Shown here piece by piece: positions 41,278 to 49,848 of a stretch of 64,000 nucleotides of DNA (position 1 is its first letter; every line of letters starts with the position of its first letter). The stretch is from Cellulomonas avistercoris (GTDB taxonomy: Bacteria > Actinomycetota > Actinomycetes > Actinomycetales > Cellulomonadaceae). Location: the NCBI RefSeq assembly GCF_014836445.1, contig NZ_JACSQV010000002.1:435247-499246 (forward strand). The letters are read 5' to 3'. The notes under the pieces are model-generated. The model was not told where the DNA came from, searched no databases, and worked only from the letters and a program-made list of their open reading frames with translations. A program made the position numbers and the translations under genes.

Positions 41278-44200
41278 TCATCGCACGTCGTCCGCGTACG
41301 CCTCGACGGGCGGGCACGAGCACACGAGCTGACGGTCGCCGCGGGCGCCGTCGATGCGGCGCACGGGCGGCCAGTACTTGTCGGCGCGCAGCGACGCGAG
41401 GGGGAACGCGGCCTGCTCGCGGCCGTACGGCTGGTCCCAGCGGTCCGCGCTGACGGACGCCGCGGTGTGCGGCGCCTGGCGCAGCGGCGAGCCCGCCAGC
41501 GGCCAGCGGCCGTCGGCGACGTCCGCGATCTCGGCGCGGATCGCGACCATCGCGTCGACGAACCGGTCGAGCTCGACGAGGTCCTCGCTCTCGGTCGGCT
41601 CGATCATGAGCGTGCCCGGGACGGGGAACGACAGCGTCGGCGCGTGGAAGCCGTAGTCCATGAGCCGCTTGGCGACGTCCTCGGCCGTGACGCCCGTGGC
41701 CTTCGTCAGCGGGCGCAGGTCGAGGATGCACTCGTGCGCGACCAGGCCGCCGGGGCCCGCGTACAGCACGGGGTAGTGCTCGCGCAGGCGCGTGGCCAGG
41801 TAGTTCGCTGCCAGGACGGCGGTCTCGGTCGCGCGGCGCAGGCCGTCCGGCCCCATGAGGGCGACGTAGGCCCACGAGATCGGCAGGATGCCGGCCGAGC
41901 CCCAGGGCGCGGCCGCGACGGGCGCGACGACGGGGCCGCTCGCACCCGGCACCGGCACGCCCGCGGCCCCCGGCGTCGGGTCGCCCGGCAGGTACGGCGC
42001 GAGGTGCGCCGCGACCGCGACGGGCCCGACGCCCGGGCCGCCGCCGCCGTGCGGGATGCAGAACGTCTTGTGCAGGTTGAGGTGCGAGACGTCGCCCCCG
42101 AGCTCGGCCGGCCGGGCCAGCCCGACGAGCGCGTTGAGGTTGGCGCCGTCGATGTAGACCTGCCCGCCCGCGGCGTGGACGAGGTCGCAGACCTCGCGCA
42201 CGTGCGCCTCGTAGACGCCGTGCGTCGAGGGGTAGGTGATCATGATCGCCGCGACGCGGGGCCCGTGCTGGTCGAGCTTCGCGCGCAGGTCGGCGAGGTC
42301 GACCTCGCCGTCCTCGGCCGTCGCGACGACGACCACCTTGAGGCCCGCGAGCGCGGCCGACGCCGCGTTGGTGCCGTGCGCCGAGGCCGGGATGAGGCAG
42401 ATGTCGCGGTGCTCGGCTCCCTCGGGCCGGGTGGCCTCGTGGTACGCGTGGATGGCCAGCAGCCCGGCGAGCTCGCCCTGCGAGCCGGCGTTGGGCTGGA
42501 CGCTCACGGCCGCGTAGCCCGTGATCTCGGCGAGCCAGTCCTGCAGCTCGGTGACCAGCGCCGCGTAGCCCCGCGTCTGGTCGGCGGGCGCGTACGGGTG
42601 GACGTCCGCGAACTGCGGCCAGGAGATGGGCTCCATCTCGGCCGTCGCGTTGAGCTTCATGGTGCACGAGCCCAGCGGGATCATCGTCCGGTCGAGCGCG
42701 AGGTCCTTGTCGGACAGGCGGCGCAGGTAGCGCAGCATCGCCGTCTCGGAACGATTCACGTGGAACACGGGGTGCGTGAGGTACTCCGTGGTCCGCAGCA
42801 GCTCGGCGCGCGGCTCGGTGGGGCCACCCCCGAACGCGCCGAACGAGACGGTCCCGTCGGCCGCGACCGGGGCGGTGGTGACGCCCGCGACGACGAACGC
42901 ACCCAGCACCGCCACCACGTCGTCCGCCGTCGTCGTCTCGTCGCACGCGACCTGCACGTGGTCGGCGTCGGCGACCCACACGTTGATGCCCGCGTCGACA
43001 GCCGCCCGTGCCACGTCCGCCGCACGGCCCGGCACGTGCGCGCGCACGGTGTCGAAGACGTCGTCGTGGACGACCGTCACGCCCAGGTCGCGCAGGCCGC
43101 GCTGCACGTCTCGCGCGTGGCCGTGCACCCGCCGCGCGATCGCCCGCAGCCCGTCGGGCCCGTGGTAGACCGCGTACATCGACGCGACGATCGCGAGCAG
43201 CGCCTGCGCCGTGCAGATGTTGCTCGTGGCCTTCTCGCGGCGGATGTGCTGCTCGCGGGTCTGGAGCGCGAGCCGGTAGGCCGGGGCGCCGTCGGCGTCG
43301 ACCGACACGCCCACCAGGCGCCCGGGCAGCGTGCGCTCGAGCCCGGTCCGCACGGCCATGAACGCCGCGTGCGGTCCGCCGCCGAAGAGCGGGACGCCGA
43401 AGCGCTGCGCCGAGCCGACCGCGACGTCGGCACCGAGCTCGCCCGGCGACGTCACGAGCGTGAGCGCCAGCAGGTCCGCGGCGACCGTGACGAGGGCGCC
43501 GCGCTCCTTGGCAGCGGCGACGAGCGGCCGCAGGTCGCGCAGCGCACCCGACGCCCCGACCTGCTGCACGACGACCCCCACGAGCGGCCCGTCGACCTCC
43601 GGCAGCCCGTCGGTCAGGTCCGCGACGACGACCGGCAGCCCGACGGCCGCGGCACGCCCGAGCGTCACGGCGAGGGACTGGCCGAACAGGTCGGCGTCGA
43701 GCACGACCGTGCCCGTCGTCGCGCGCGAGGCCCGCCACATGAGCGCGACGGCCTCGGCGACGGCCGTCGCCTCGTCGAGCAGCGACGCGTTCGCGACGTC
43801 GAGGCCCGTGAGGTCGGACACGACGGTCTGGAAGTTCAGGAGCGCCTCGAGCCGGCCCTGCGCGATCTCCGGCTGGTACGGCGTGTAGGCCGTGTACCAG
43901 GCGGGCGACTCCAGGACGCCCCGGCGGATCACCGCGGGCGTCACCGTGCCGTAGTAGCCCTGGCCGATCATCGGGCGCAGCACCTGGTTGCGCGACGCGA
44001 TGCCGCGCAGCGCCGCGAGCACCTCCTCCTCGGAGCGGGCCGCGGGCAGGTCGAGGGGACGCTCGGTGCGGATCGCGGCGGGCACCGCGGCGTCGACGAG
44101 CGCGTCCAGGTCCGCGTACCCGAGGGTCGCGAGCATGCGGGACGTCTCGTCGCCGCGCGGGCCGATGTGCCGGTCGGCGAAGCCGTCGGCTGCGGGCGAG

Positions 44201-44292
44201 CGGACGGGCGCGGTGGACGGGGGTGCGGACGCGGCGGCAGCCACGGACGGCACGGCCAGATCGGTCACGAGATCGGTCACGAGCTGCTCCAC
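41278..44292 (-). CDS. gcvP: Glycine dehydrogenase (decarboxylating), P protein
   Basis: A 1004-residue PLP enzyme with fused N- and C-terminal halves, the single-chain form. 'RHIGPRGDE' opens the domain, '[17 protein letters not shown]' is conserved, and the PLP lysine is in '[18 protein letters not shown]' (about residue 742). It decarboxylates glycine and loads the methylamine on GcvH. The GTG start at 44292 has a poor ribosome binding site, but expression is set by the glycine riboswitch upstream. Confidence 0.95.
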   Translation of the reverse strand: MEQLVTDLVTDLAVPSVAAAASAPPSTAPVRSPAADGFADRHIGPRGDETSRMLATLGYADLDALVDAAVPAAIRTERPLDLPAARSEEEVLAALRGIASRNQVLRPMIGQGYYGTVTPAVIRRGVLESPAWYTAYTPYQPEIAQGRLEALLNFQTVVSDLTGLDVANASLLDEATAVAEAVALMWRASRATTGTVVLDADLFGQSLAVTLGRAAAVGLPVVVADLTDGLPEVDGPLVGVVVQQVGASGALRDLRPLVAAAKERGALVTVAADLLALTLVTSPGELGADVAVGSAQRFGVPLFGGGPHAAFMAVRTGLERTLPGRLVGVSVDADGAPAYRLALQTREQHIRREKATSNICTAQALLAIVASMYAVYHGPDGLRAIARRVHGHARDVQRGLRDLGVTVVHDDVFDTVRAHVPGRAADVARAAVDAGINVWVADADHVQVACDETTTADDVVAVLGAFVVAGVTTAPVAADGTVSFGAFGGGPTEPRAELLRTTEYLTHPVFHVNRSETAMLRYLRRLSDKDLALDRTMIPLGSCTMKLNATAEMEPISWPQFADVHPYAPADQTRGYAALVTELQDWLAEITGYAAVSVQPNAGSQGELAGLLAIHAYHEATRPEGAEHRDICLIPASAHGTNAASAALAGLKVVVVATAEDGEVDLADLRAKLDQHGPRVAAIMITYPSTHGVYEAHVREVCDLVHAAGGQVYIDGANLNALVGLARPAELGGDVSHLNLHKTFCIPHGGGGPGVGPVAVAAHLAPYLPGDPTPGAAGVPVPGASGPVVAPVAAAPWGSAGILPISWAYVALMGPDGLRRATETAVLAANYLATRLREHYPVLYAGPGGLVAHECILDLRPLTKATGVTAEDVAKRLMDYGFHAPTLSFPVPGTLMIEPTESEDLVELDRFVDAMVAIRAEIADVADGRWPLAGSPLRQAPHTAASVSADRWDQPYGREQAAFPLASLRADKYWPPVRRIDGARGDRQLVCSCPPVEAYADDVR

Positions 44293-44335
44293 GGGGTCGT
44301 CCGGACGTGGCGGTGCACGGACCGGGACGGGCAGG

Positions 44336-44592
44336 GGCTCCCCGCTCTGTCATCCACCCCGTACGGGGTGACCTGAGAGTTTTGCCGGTCCGCCGTGGGC
44401 GTCGTCCGCGGACGGACGAGACCCCGGGGCGCGCCGGCTTGCACCGTCGGTGGGCACCGGACCTGGCCGGCGCCGCTTTCCAGAGTTGCCTGGCCACGGC
44501 GGTACGGGTGCCTGAGAGATTCGGAGGGGAACTTGCTCCTTCGGCGCCCCGCACGACCACCCGGGGGCGGCCGACGGGAGCTCTCCCGCCGC
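44336..44592 (-). promoter_or_regulatory. Tandem glycine riboswitch
   Basis: On the minus strand, aptamer 1 starts at GGCGGGAGAGCTCCCGTC (44590 downward) with 'CCGAAGGAGCAAG', 'ATCTCTCAGGCACC' and 'CTCTGGAAAG'. Aptamer 2 follows with 'CACCGACGGTGCAAG', 'AACTCTCAGGTCACC' and 'GACAGAGCGGGGAG', ending near 44338. These are the conserved blocks of the glycine riboswitch, here with two aptamers, 44 bases before gcvP. Glycine binding should turn on the cleavage operon. Confidence 0.92.
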
Positions 44593-44720
44593 GGTTCGAG
44601 CAGCGTGTTCAGTTGTGCTGGATCTGCCGGTCAGCCTACGGCACGGGCCCCGGCGCGGGCGGCGGCGGCCGTCGCGACACCCGCACGGGCGCCGACCCGG
44701 GACGGGGCGACACTGGTGGG

Positions 44721-45956
44721 GTGGAGCCGGTCCACGGCCCGGCGACGGAGCACGGGCTGGAGCAGCACGCCACGCTGACCACGGTCGCGCGGCAGCTGCT
44801 CGACGTGCTCGCCGCGACGCAGGCCGACGTCGACGCGGACGTCGAGGCCCGCGTGGCCGACAACCCCGCGCTCGTGCGCGGGACCCCCCGGCGGTGCCGC
44901 TGGTGCGCCTCGCCGCTGCGCCGCGGCCGGTGCCCGACGTGCAGCGGCTCCGGGGCCGACCTGCGGTCACGCGACCCCGCGGCACCGGCCGACGAGCGCG
45001 ACCGGGTGCGCCTCGACGCGCGCGCCCTGGTCCCGCCGGGTGCCGAGGGTGACGTCGACGCGGCCGTCGCGCTCCTCGACGACCGCGGCCTGCTGCCGCC
45101 CGACGCGCCCGACCCGCCGGCGCCGCGGCTCGCGGCCGCCCTGGCCGCCGTCCGCACCGTCGCACCCCCCGGCACCGCCGAGCGCGGGCTGCACGCGAGC
45201 CTCGTCGCGCAGGCGGGCTGGCACGTGCGGCACGGCGCGCCGGACCTCGTCCTCGTGCTCGTCCGCGACCACCTCGCCCGCATCGGCACCCCCGACCTCG
45301 CGCGGCACGTCGGTGCGTCGCCCGCGGCGCTCGAGGCGGCGATGCACGTCGTGCGGCGCCTGACGCCCGCGCCGCTGCCCCGCGGCGCGTCCGACGGCCC
45401 CGCGACGCCGCCGGACGTCGTCGTGCGTGAGGTCGACGGGCGGCTCGTCGTCGACGCGCTCGGGCCGGACGACCTCGGGATCGGGCTCGACGACGAGCTC
45501 ACCGCCCTGCCGCTCGAGGACGCCGCCGCCGCGTGGCGCGACGCCCACGTCGCGGCCGCCCGGCAGCTCGTCTACCTGCTGGGACGGCGCGCCGACACGC
45601 TGCGTCGCGTCACCGCGGTGGCCGTCGACGTGCAGGAGGGGTTCGTGCGGCACGGGCCGTCGGCGCACCGGCCCCTGACCCGCGCGCAGGTGGCCGCGCG
45701 CCTGGGGCTGCACGCGTCGACCGTCTCGCGCGTCGTCGCCGGGGCCGTCGTCGCCCTGCCGGGCCCCCGCGTGCTGCCGCTCGCCGACCTGTTCGGCACG
45801 TCGCACGCGGCGCGCGACGCGGTCGCGGCCCTGTTCGCGTCCGACGACCCGCCGGCCACCGACGCCGAGGCGGCCGAGCGCCTCGCGGCCCGCGGAATCC
45901 GGGTGGCCCGCCGCACCGTGGCCAAGTACCGCGCGGCCGCGTCCACCGCGCCGTGA
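44721..45956 (+). CDS. rpoN: RNA polymerase sigma-54 factor (RpoN)
   Basis: A 411-residue sigma-54. The N-terminal activator-interacting region reads 'TTVARQLLDVLAATQADVDADVEARVADNPAL' (about 20-51). A Cys4 cluster (Cys59, 62, 71, 74; CxxC-x8-CxxC) sits where most homologues have an acidic linker. The C-terminus has the DNA-binding HTH 'LTRAQVAARLGLHASTVSRVVAG' and the RpoN box ARRTVAKYR (396-404), which reads the -24 element. Sigma-54 is generally absent from actinobacteria. A GAFTGA activator gene and a -24/-12 promoter lie within 11 kb. The GTG start at 44721 has a weak ribosome binding site. Confidence 0.9.
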   Translation: MEPVHGPATEHGLEQHATLTTVARQLLDVLAATQADVDADVEARVADNPALVRGTPRRCRWCASPLRRGRCPTCSGSGADLRSRDPAAPADERDRVRLDARALVPPGAEGDVDAAVALLDDRGLLPPDAPDPPAPRLAAALAAVRTVAPPGTAERGLHASLVAQAGWHVRHGAPDLVLVLVRDHLARIGTPDLARHVGASPAALEAAMHVVRRLTPAPLPRGASDGPATPPDVVVREVDGRLVVDALGPDDLGIGLDDELTALPLEDAAAAWRDAHVAAARQLVYLLGRRADTLRRVTAVAVDVQEGFVRHGPSAHRPLTRAQVAARLGLHASTVSRVVAGAVVALPGPRVLPLADLFGTSHAARDAVAALFASDDPPATDAEAAERLAARGIRVARRTVAKYRAAASTAP

Positions 45957-45961
45957 GCCGT

Positions 45962-45994
45962 GCGCCCGGGCCGTGAGCCGGGCACCCGGGGCGC
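45962..45994. terminator. Hairpin between rpoN and the convergent hypothetical gene
   Basis: GCGCCCGGG (45962-45970) pairs with CCCGGGGCGC (45985-45994) with one bulged base, five bases after the rpoN stop and just before the end of the opposing gene. Confidence 0.45.
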
Positions 45995-46001
45995 GGTGCG
46001 C

Positions 46002-46622
46002 TCAGGTCGTCGGGTCGGCGAGCGCGGCGGCGAACCAGCCGCCCGGCGGGACGTCGGCCGGGGGCGGCTCGACCGCGGGCTGCGGCCGCTCGGGCTCGCG
46101 GGGCCACAGGACCTCGACCCGGCCGGCGGCGGACCCGAGCGCGGCCGCGCCCACGGTGACGCGTGACTCGTCGATGCCGAGGCCCGGGTACGCGACGACG
46201 ACGACCAGGTCACCGGGCGGCGGCGCGGGGGTCAGCCACAGCCGGCTCGACCACTCGCGGCCACCGCCGCCCCCGCCGAGGTGCGCGAGGAAGGGCCCGT
46301 CCGGCGCAGGCCAGGTGGGCCGGCCCGCGACGACCGCCCGGCCGTCGGCGAGCTCGACGCCGACGAGCAGACCGCTGTGGGGCATCGCGTGCAGGTGGTC
46401 GGACGGCTCCGGGTCGAGGCGGAGGCGGACCGCCAGGTCGATCTGCACGCCCGCCGTGTAGCGGGAGAGGCCGACCAGCAGGACCGCGGCGTCGCGGGAC
46501 CGCCCGACGACGCCGCTCACGCCGACGGCCGCGGGCGCCTCGTTGTCGGGAGGGGAGAACCGGAGCCTCGCCCGGTCGAGGTCGCCGTCGTCGCCGCCGG
46601 AGAGGGCGATGGCCGCTCGCAT
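46002..46622 (-). CDS. Hypothetical protein divergent from the sigma-54 operon
   Basis: A 206-residue soluble protein, unrecognised. It is beta-rich, with repeated strand-like segments ('AAVLLVGLSRYTAGVQIDLAVRLRLDPEP', 'GLLVGVELADGRAVVAGRP', 'EWSSRLWLTPAPPPGDLVVVVAYPGLGI'), a Gly-run (HLGGGGGGREW) and a Pro-rich tail ending in 'PPGGWFAAALADPT'. Such a layout resembles small actinobacterial proteins of unknown function expressed alone. ATG 46622 (GAAGG 8 bases upstream) is preferred to GTG 46643. It shares its upstream region with the -24/-12 promoter but reads the other way. Confidence 0.72.
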   Translation of the reverse strand: MRAAIALSGGDDGDLDRARLRFSPPDNEAPAAVGVSGVVGRSRDAAVLLVGLSRYTAGVQIDLAVRLRLDPEPSDHLHAMPHSGLLVGVELADGRAVVAGRPTWPAPDGPFLAHLGGGGGGREWSSRLWLTPAPPPGDLVVVVAYPGLGIDESRVTVGAAALGSAAGRVEVLWPREPERPQPAVEPPPADVPPGGWFAAALADPTT

Positions 46623-46706
46623 GGACCCGACCTTCGGGGACACCGGTCCCCCACGTCAACCGGATCACGCCCGGTGACCGGCACGGACGGCGGAAGCGGG
46701 CTTCGT

Positions 46707-46730
46707 GGGTGCGAACGGCCCTTCGCACCC
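46707..46730. promoter_or_regulatory. Candidate upstream activator site for the sigma-54 activator
   Basis: GGGTGCGAA-CGGCCC-TTCGCACCC is a perfect inverted repeat (9-bp arms, 6-base spacer). Its centre lies about 65 bp before the start point predicted from the -24/-12 promoter, the usual place for a Fis-type HTH activator. The only activator candidate in the window is the AAA+ protein encoded at 53792-55282. Confidence 0.7.
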
Positions 46731-46756
46731 GTGACCCCGCAGCCCCCGCACGCCCG

Positions 46757-46773
46757 TGGCACGGAACGTGCAT
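46757..46773 (+). promoter_or_regulatory. Sigma-54 promoter (-24/-12)
   Basis: TGGCACGGAACGTGCAT fits the consensus TGGCACG-N4-TTGCA/T at all positions except one (G for the first T of TTGC). The invariant GG (46758-46759) and GC (46770-46771) are separated by exactly 10 bases. Predicted start point about 46783, 33 bases before the first gene of the operon. Confidence 0.82.
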
Positions 46774-46815
46774 GTAGGGGGTGACGGAGTCCGCAGCGGG
46801 GAAAGGGATGCGCCC

Positions 46816-47457
46816 ATGCATGACATCGACCGAGCCCTCTTCGAGATGGGCCAGGAGAACGCCTGGGAGGGCGAGTCCGAGAACGAGCTCGGGGGGCAGG
46901 GCGAGATCGGCCTGGCGACCGAGCTGCTCGAGGTCACGTCGGAGGAGGAGCTGGACCGGTTCCTCGGCGACGTGCTGCGCAGCGCCGTGAGCGCGGGCAA
47001 GGCGTTCGCGTCGTCGAGCGCCGGCCGCGCCGTCGGCGGGCTGCTGAAGTCCGCCGCCAAGCAGGCGCTGCCGCACGTCGGCCGCATGGTCGGTGGCGCG
47101 GTGCCGTGGATCGGCGCCGACGCGGGCGGCAAGGTCGGCGGCTTCGTCGCCGGCAGGCTCGAGGCCGACCTCGAGGGCCTGTCCCAGGAGGACCGCGAGT
47201 ACGAGGTCAGCCGGGCGTTCGTGCGCTTCGCCGACGAGACCGCACGGATCGCGGCCGCTGCGCCCCCCGGGATGCCGCCGCAGGTCGCCGCCCAGCGTGC
47301 CGCCACCGCCGCGGCCCGCCGCCACCTGCCGCCGCTCGCCCCCGTCGTCGCGGGCATGCGACCGCCCGCACCCGGCGGCCCGACCCGCCCCGGCGGGCAC
47401 CGCACGACCGGCCGGTGGGTCCGCCGCGGTCGCAACATCGTCCTGCTCGACGCGTGA
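46816..47457 (+). CDS. Acidic/glycine-zipper protein, first gene of sigma-54 operon
   Basis: A 213-residue protein. N-terminus: acidic, Glu/Gly-rich (about 8-32). A conserved block 'ATELLEVTSEEELDRFLGDVL' (34-54) is followed by an Ala/Gly/Lys helical stretch (55-115) with small-residue repeats ('AGRAVGGLLKSAAKQALPHVGRMVGGAVPWIG') typical of glycine zippers. A C-terminal basic, Pro-rich tail follows. It is paralogous to the next gene. Similar architectures occur in proteobacterial proteins of unknown function. No signal peptide. A membrane-inserting or self-assembling role is inference. ATG 46816 with GGGAAAGGGA upstream. Confidence 0.85.
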   Translation: MHDIDRALFEMGQENAWEGESENELGGQGEIGLATELLEVTSEEELDRFLGDVLRSAVSAGKAFASSSAGRAVGGLLKSAAKQALPHVGRMVGGAVPWIGADAGGKVGGFVAGRLEADLEGLSQEDREYEVSRAFVRFADETARIAAAAPPGMPPQVAAQRAATAAARRHLPPLAPVVAGMRPPAPGGPTRPGGHRTTGRWVRRGRNIVLLDA

Positions 47458-47468
47458 GGAGAGGTGCC

Positions 47469-48470
47469 ATGACCTACCAGAGCAACGACCGGCGCGAGTC
47501 GTCCGGCGAGGTGTCCCTGCAGGAGTGGGAGCTGCCCGGCGCTTCGGGCGAGAGCGCGTGGTCCGGCGAGTCGGAGTCCGAGTCCGCGTGGTCCGGCGAG
47601 TCGGAGTGGTCCGGCGAGGGCGAGTGGTCCGGCGAGGGCGAGTGGTCCGGCGAGTCCGAGTGGTCGGGCGAGTCCGAGGGCGAGTGGTCCGGCGAGGGCG
47701 AGTCCGAGGACGAGCTCGCGTACGAGCTGCTCGAGATCACGTCCGAGGAGGAGCTCGACCAGTTCCTCGGCAAGCTCGTCAAGGGCGCCGGCAAGTTCCT
47801 GAAGTCGGGTGTCGGCAAGGCCGTCACGGGCGCGCTGAAGAGCGTCGCGAAGGTCGCGCTGCCGATGGTGGGCTCCGCGATCGGCAGCTTCGTCGCACCG
47901 GGCGTCGGCACCGCGATCGGCGGCAAGCTCGGCTCGATGGCCTCCAACCTCCTCGAGGCCGAGGAGGCCGAGGCGCTCGGCGAGGAGGAGGCCGAGCTCG
48001 AGGCGGCCCGCCGGTTCGTGCAGCTCGGCCGGGCCACCGCCCGGTACGCGGCCGCCGCGCCGCCCTCGGTGCCGCCGCGGACCGTGGCCCGCAGCGCGAC
48101 GATCGCCGCCGCGCGCCGCTACGCACCGGCGCTGCTGCGCTCGTCGACCCCCTCGACGCCCGGGTGGCGCAGCCGGCGCGGCCAGCGCGTGGGACCCGCG
48201 TACGGCCCGCGCGCTGGGCGGTCGCAGGGCCGCGGGTACGGCGCGTCCGGCGGGTACGGCGGGTACGGCGCGTCCGGCGGGTACGGGTCCGCCGGCCGGC
48301 CGAGCCGCCGCCGTGGTCCGCGCCCGGGCTCCCGGTGGGGCGTGTGGGGCGGTGACGTCTGGCCCGTCGCCGAGCCGTGGCCCGGGTGGAGCACGCCGTG
48401 GGACGACGGCGCGGACGCCGGGGACGGTGCCGACGACGGCACCGGCGAGACCGGGTTCGAGTTCGCATGA
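47469..48470 (+). CDS. WSGE-repeat acidic/glycine-zipper protein, paralogue of previous gene
   Basis: A 333-residue protein. The N-terminus has seven WSGE units (Trp31 to Trp73) rich in Ser/Glu. The shared block 'AYELLEITSEEELDQFLGKLV' (84-104) is followed by a glycine-zipper region ('ALPMVGSAIGSFVAPGVGTAIGGKLGSM'), then 'ARRFVQLGRATARYAAAAPPSVPPRTVARSATIAAARRYAPALL', which aligns with the first gene. The C-terminal tail is Arg/Gly/Tyr-rich (GGYGGYGASGGYG) and ends acidic. 11 bp after the first gene, with GAGGAGAGG as ribosome binding site. Function unknown; low-complexity ends suggest assembly or surface exposure. Confidence 0.87.
   Translation: MTYQSNDRRESSGEVSLQEWELPGASGESAWSGESESESAWSGESEWSGEGEWSGEGEWSGESEWSGESEGEWSGEGESEDELAYELLEITSEEELDQFLGKLVKGAGKFLKSGVGKAVTGALKSVAKVALPMVGSAIGSFVAPGVGTAIGGKLGSMASNLLEAEEAEALGEEEAELEAARRFVQLGRATARYAAAAPPSVPPRTVARSATIAAARRYAPALLRSSTPSTPGWRSRRGQRVGPAYGPRAGRSQGRGYGASGGYGGYGASGGYGSAGRPSRRRGPRPGSRWGVWGGDVWPVAEPWPGWSTPWDDGADAGDGADDGTGETGFEFA
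47559..47702. repeat. Tandem WSGE coding repeats
   Basis: Seven copies of a TGGTCCGGCGAG core encode Trp-Ser-Gly-Glu, mostly spaced 18 bases apart (a few at 24-30). Adjacent copies are nearly identical at the DNA level, implying recent expansion. Not a CRISPR array: repeats are in frame, short and without unique spacers. Confidence 0.85.
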
Positions 48471-49837
48471 GCACGCGTGCGGACCGCGACCAGGTCCCGG
48501 ACGGTGCCGCCCTCGCGCCGGCGCTCGTCGCGCAGGAGGCCGAGGCGCTGCTCGTGCGCCTGGGACGCCTGCGCCCGTTCGTGATGACCGAGACGATGGT
48601 GCTGGCCGCGGCGCTGCCGTACGACGCCCACCGGGCGATCGAGCGGTTCCTGCACGTCGGGCGCACGGCCCTGCGCGACGACGTCGAGGGCTTCCTCGAC
48701 TGGCTCACCGGGCCGGGGGCGTCCGCACCCGCGTGGGAGCAGCAGCGCCGGTTCGTCGCGATCCGCATGCGGTTCAACGACGTCCTGTCCCAGCTCGACG
48801 TGTTCGCCGAGGTGGTGACGCAGCGCAGCGAGCAGGGCACCGGCGTGTGGCTGTCGGGCCTCGACCGGCTGGCCGCCGACGCGGTCGGCATGCCGGACCC
48901 GCCGGTGGAGCCGCCGCCGCTGGTCTGCTACCTCGCGCGGGGTGCGGGCGCGGCGATCCGCCGGGCGCGCACGCGGCTGCCGGGCGGGCGCCTGTCGCCC
49001 GTCGCCGTCATCCGCGTCCCGCGCGAGCGGATGGTGGGGCACGGCGTGGCGTCGTCGCTGATCCACGAGGTCGGCCACCAGGTCGCCGCCCAGCTCGAGC
49101 TGGTGCCGTCCCTGCAGGACGCGATCGCGCGGCGACGCGCGCGTGCCGGGCCGGCGGAGGCCGCCGCGTGGGACGGGTGGCACTCGACCGTCTCGGAGTG
49201 CGTCGCGGACCTGTGGTCCGTCGGCAAGCTCGGCATCTCCTCGACGCTCGGTCTGCTGGCCGTCGTGAGCCTGCCGCGCTCCCTGACGTTCCGGCCGCCG
49301 CGGGGCGACCCGCACCCCATGCCGTACGTGCGGGTGCTGCTGTCCGCGGCGATCGGCCGCGCGTTCTACCCGCACCCGCAGTGGGACGCGCTCGTCGCGG
49401 CGTGGAAGGCCTGCTACCCGGTGCAGGACGTGACGCGTGAGCTGCGCGCCGACATCGCGCGCCTCGAGGGCACGGCCGACGACCTCGCCGACCTCATGGC
49501 CGGGCACCGCCCGCGCCTGCTCGGCGGTCGCACGATCGCCGACGTCCTGCCGCTGGCCACCCGCACGCCCGAGCGGCTGCTGACGCTGCGGCGCACGTGG
49601 GGCGACGACCTGGGCGTGCTGGCCCGGCGCCCCCCGACGCTCGTGTTCGCCGTCATGGGCCAGGCGCGCGGCGCCGGGCTCGTCGCCCCGCAGCAGGAGT
49701 CCGCGGTCCTCGCGGACGTGCTGGCCGCCTGGGCGGTCCGCTCGTCCATCGACGTCATGGCGCGCCCCCATCACGCGCGTCCCCGTCCCGCACACCAGCG
49801 CCCCGCGGCACCCGTCGCGGCCAGCGCCCAGCCCTGA
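48467..49837 (+). CDS. Predicted HExxH zinc metallopeptidase of the sigma-54 operon
   Basis: A 456-residue protein. The motif 'SSLIHEVGHQVAAQL' gives zinc ligands His200 and His204 and catalytic Glu201; 'SECVADLWSVGKLG' supplies the likely third ligand Glu244 (gluzincin pattern with 40 residues between). The N-terminal half is helical ('LVAQEAEALLVRLGRLRPFVMTETMVLAAALPYD'). No signal peptide. ATG 48467 overlaps the stop of the WSGE gene (ATGA), so it is coupled to its probable partner, perhaps as its processing protease; this is inference. Confidence 0.83.
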   Translation: MSTRADRDQVPDGAALAPALVAQEAEALLVRLGRLRPFVMTETMVLAAALPYDAHRAIERFLHVGRTALRDDVEGFLDWLTGPGASAPAWEQQRRFVAIRMRFNDVLSQLDVFAEVVTQRSEQGTGVWLSGLDRLAADAVGMPDPPVEPPPLVCYLARGAGAAIRRARTRLPGGRLSPVAVIRVPRERMVGHGVASSLIHEVGHQVAAQLELVPSLQDAIARRRARAGPAEAAAWDGWHSTVSECVADLWSVGKLGISSTLGLLAVVSLPRSLTFRPPRGDPHPMPYVRVLLSAAIGRAFYPHPQWDALVAAWKACYPVQDVTRELRADIARLEGTADDLADLMAGHRPRLLGGRTIADVLPLATRTPERLLTLRRTWGDDLGVLARRPPTLVFAVMGQARGAGLVAPQQESAVLADVLAAWAVRSSIDVMARPHHARPRPAHQRPAAPVAASAQP

Positions 49838-49848
49838 AGGGAAGAGCC

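Noticed and set aside
40058..44560. Long frame joining gcvT with upstream sequence, and a plus-strand frame across gcvP
   Set aside because: The upstream part is a shadow frame of gcvP (Arg/Gly-rich); gcvT starts at 41221 with a good ribosome binding site.
47559..47702. Regular short repeats resembling a CRISPR array
   Set aside because: The 12-18 nt repeats are in frame, encode WSGE and have no unique spacers; no cas genes.
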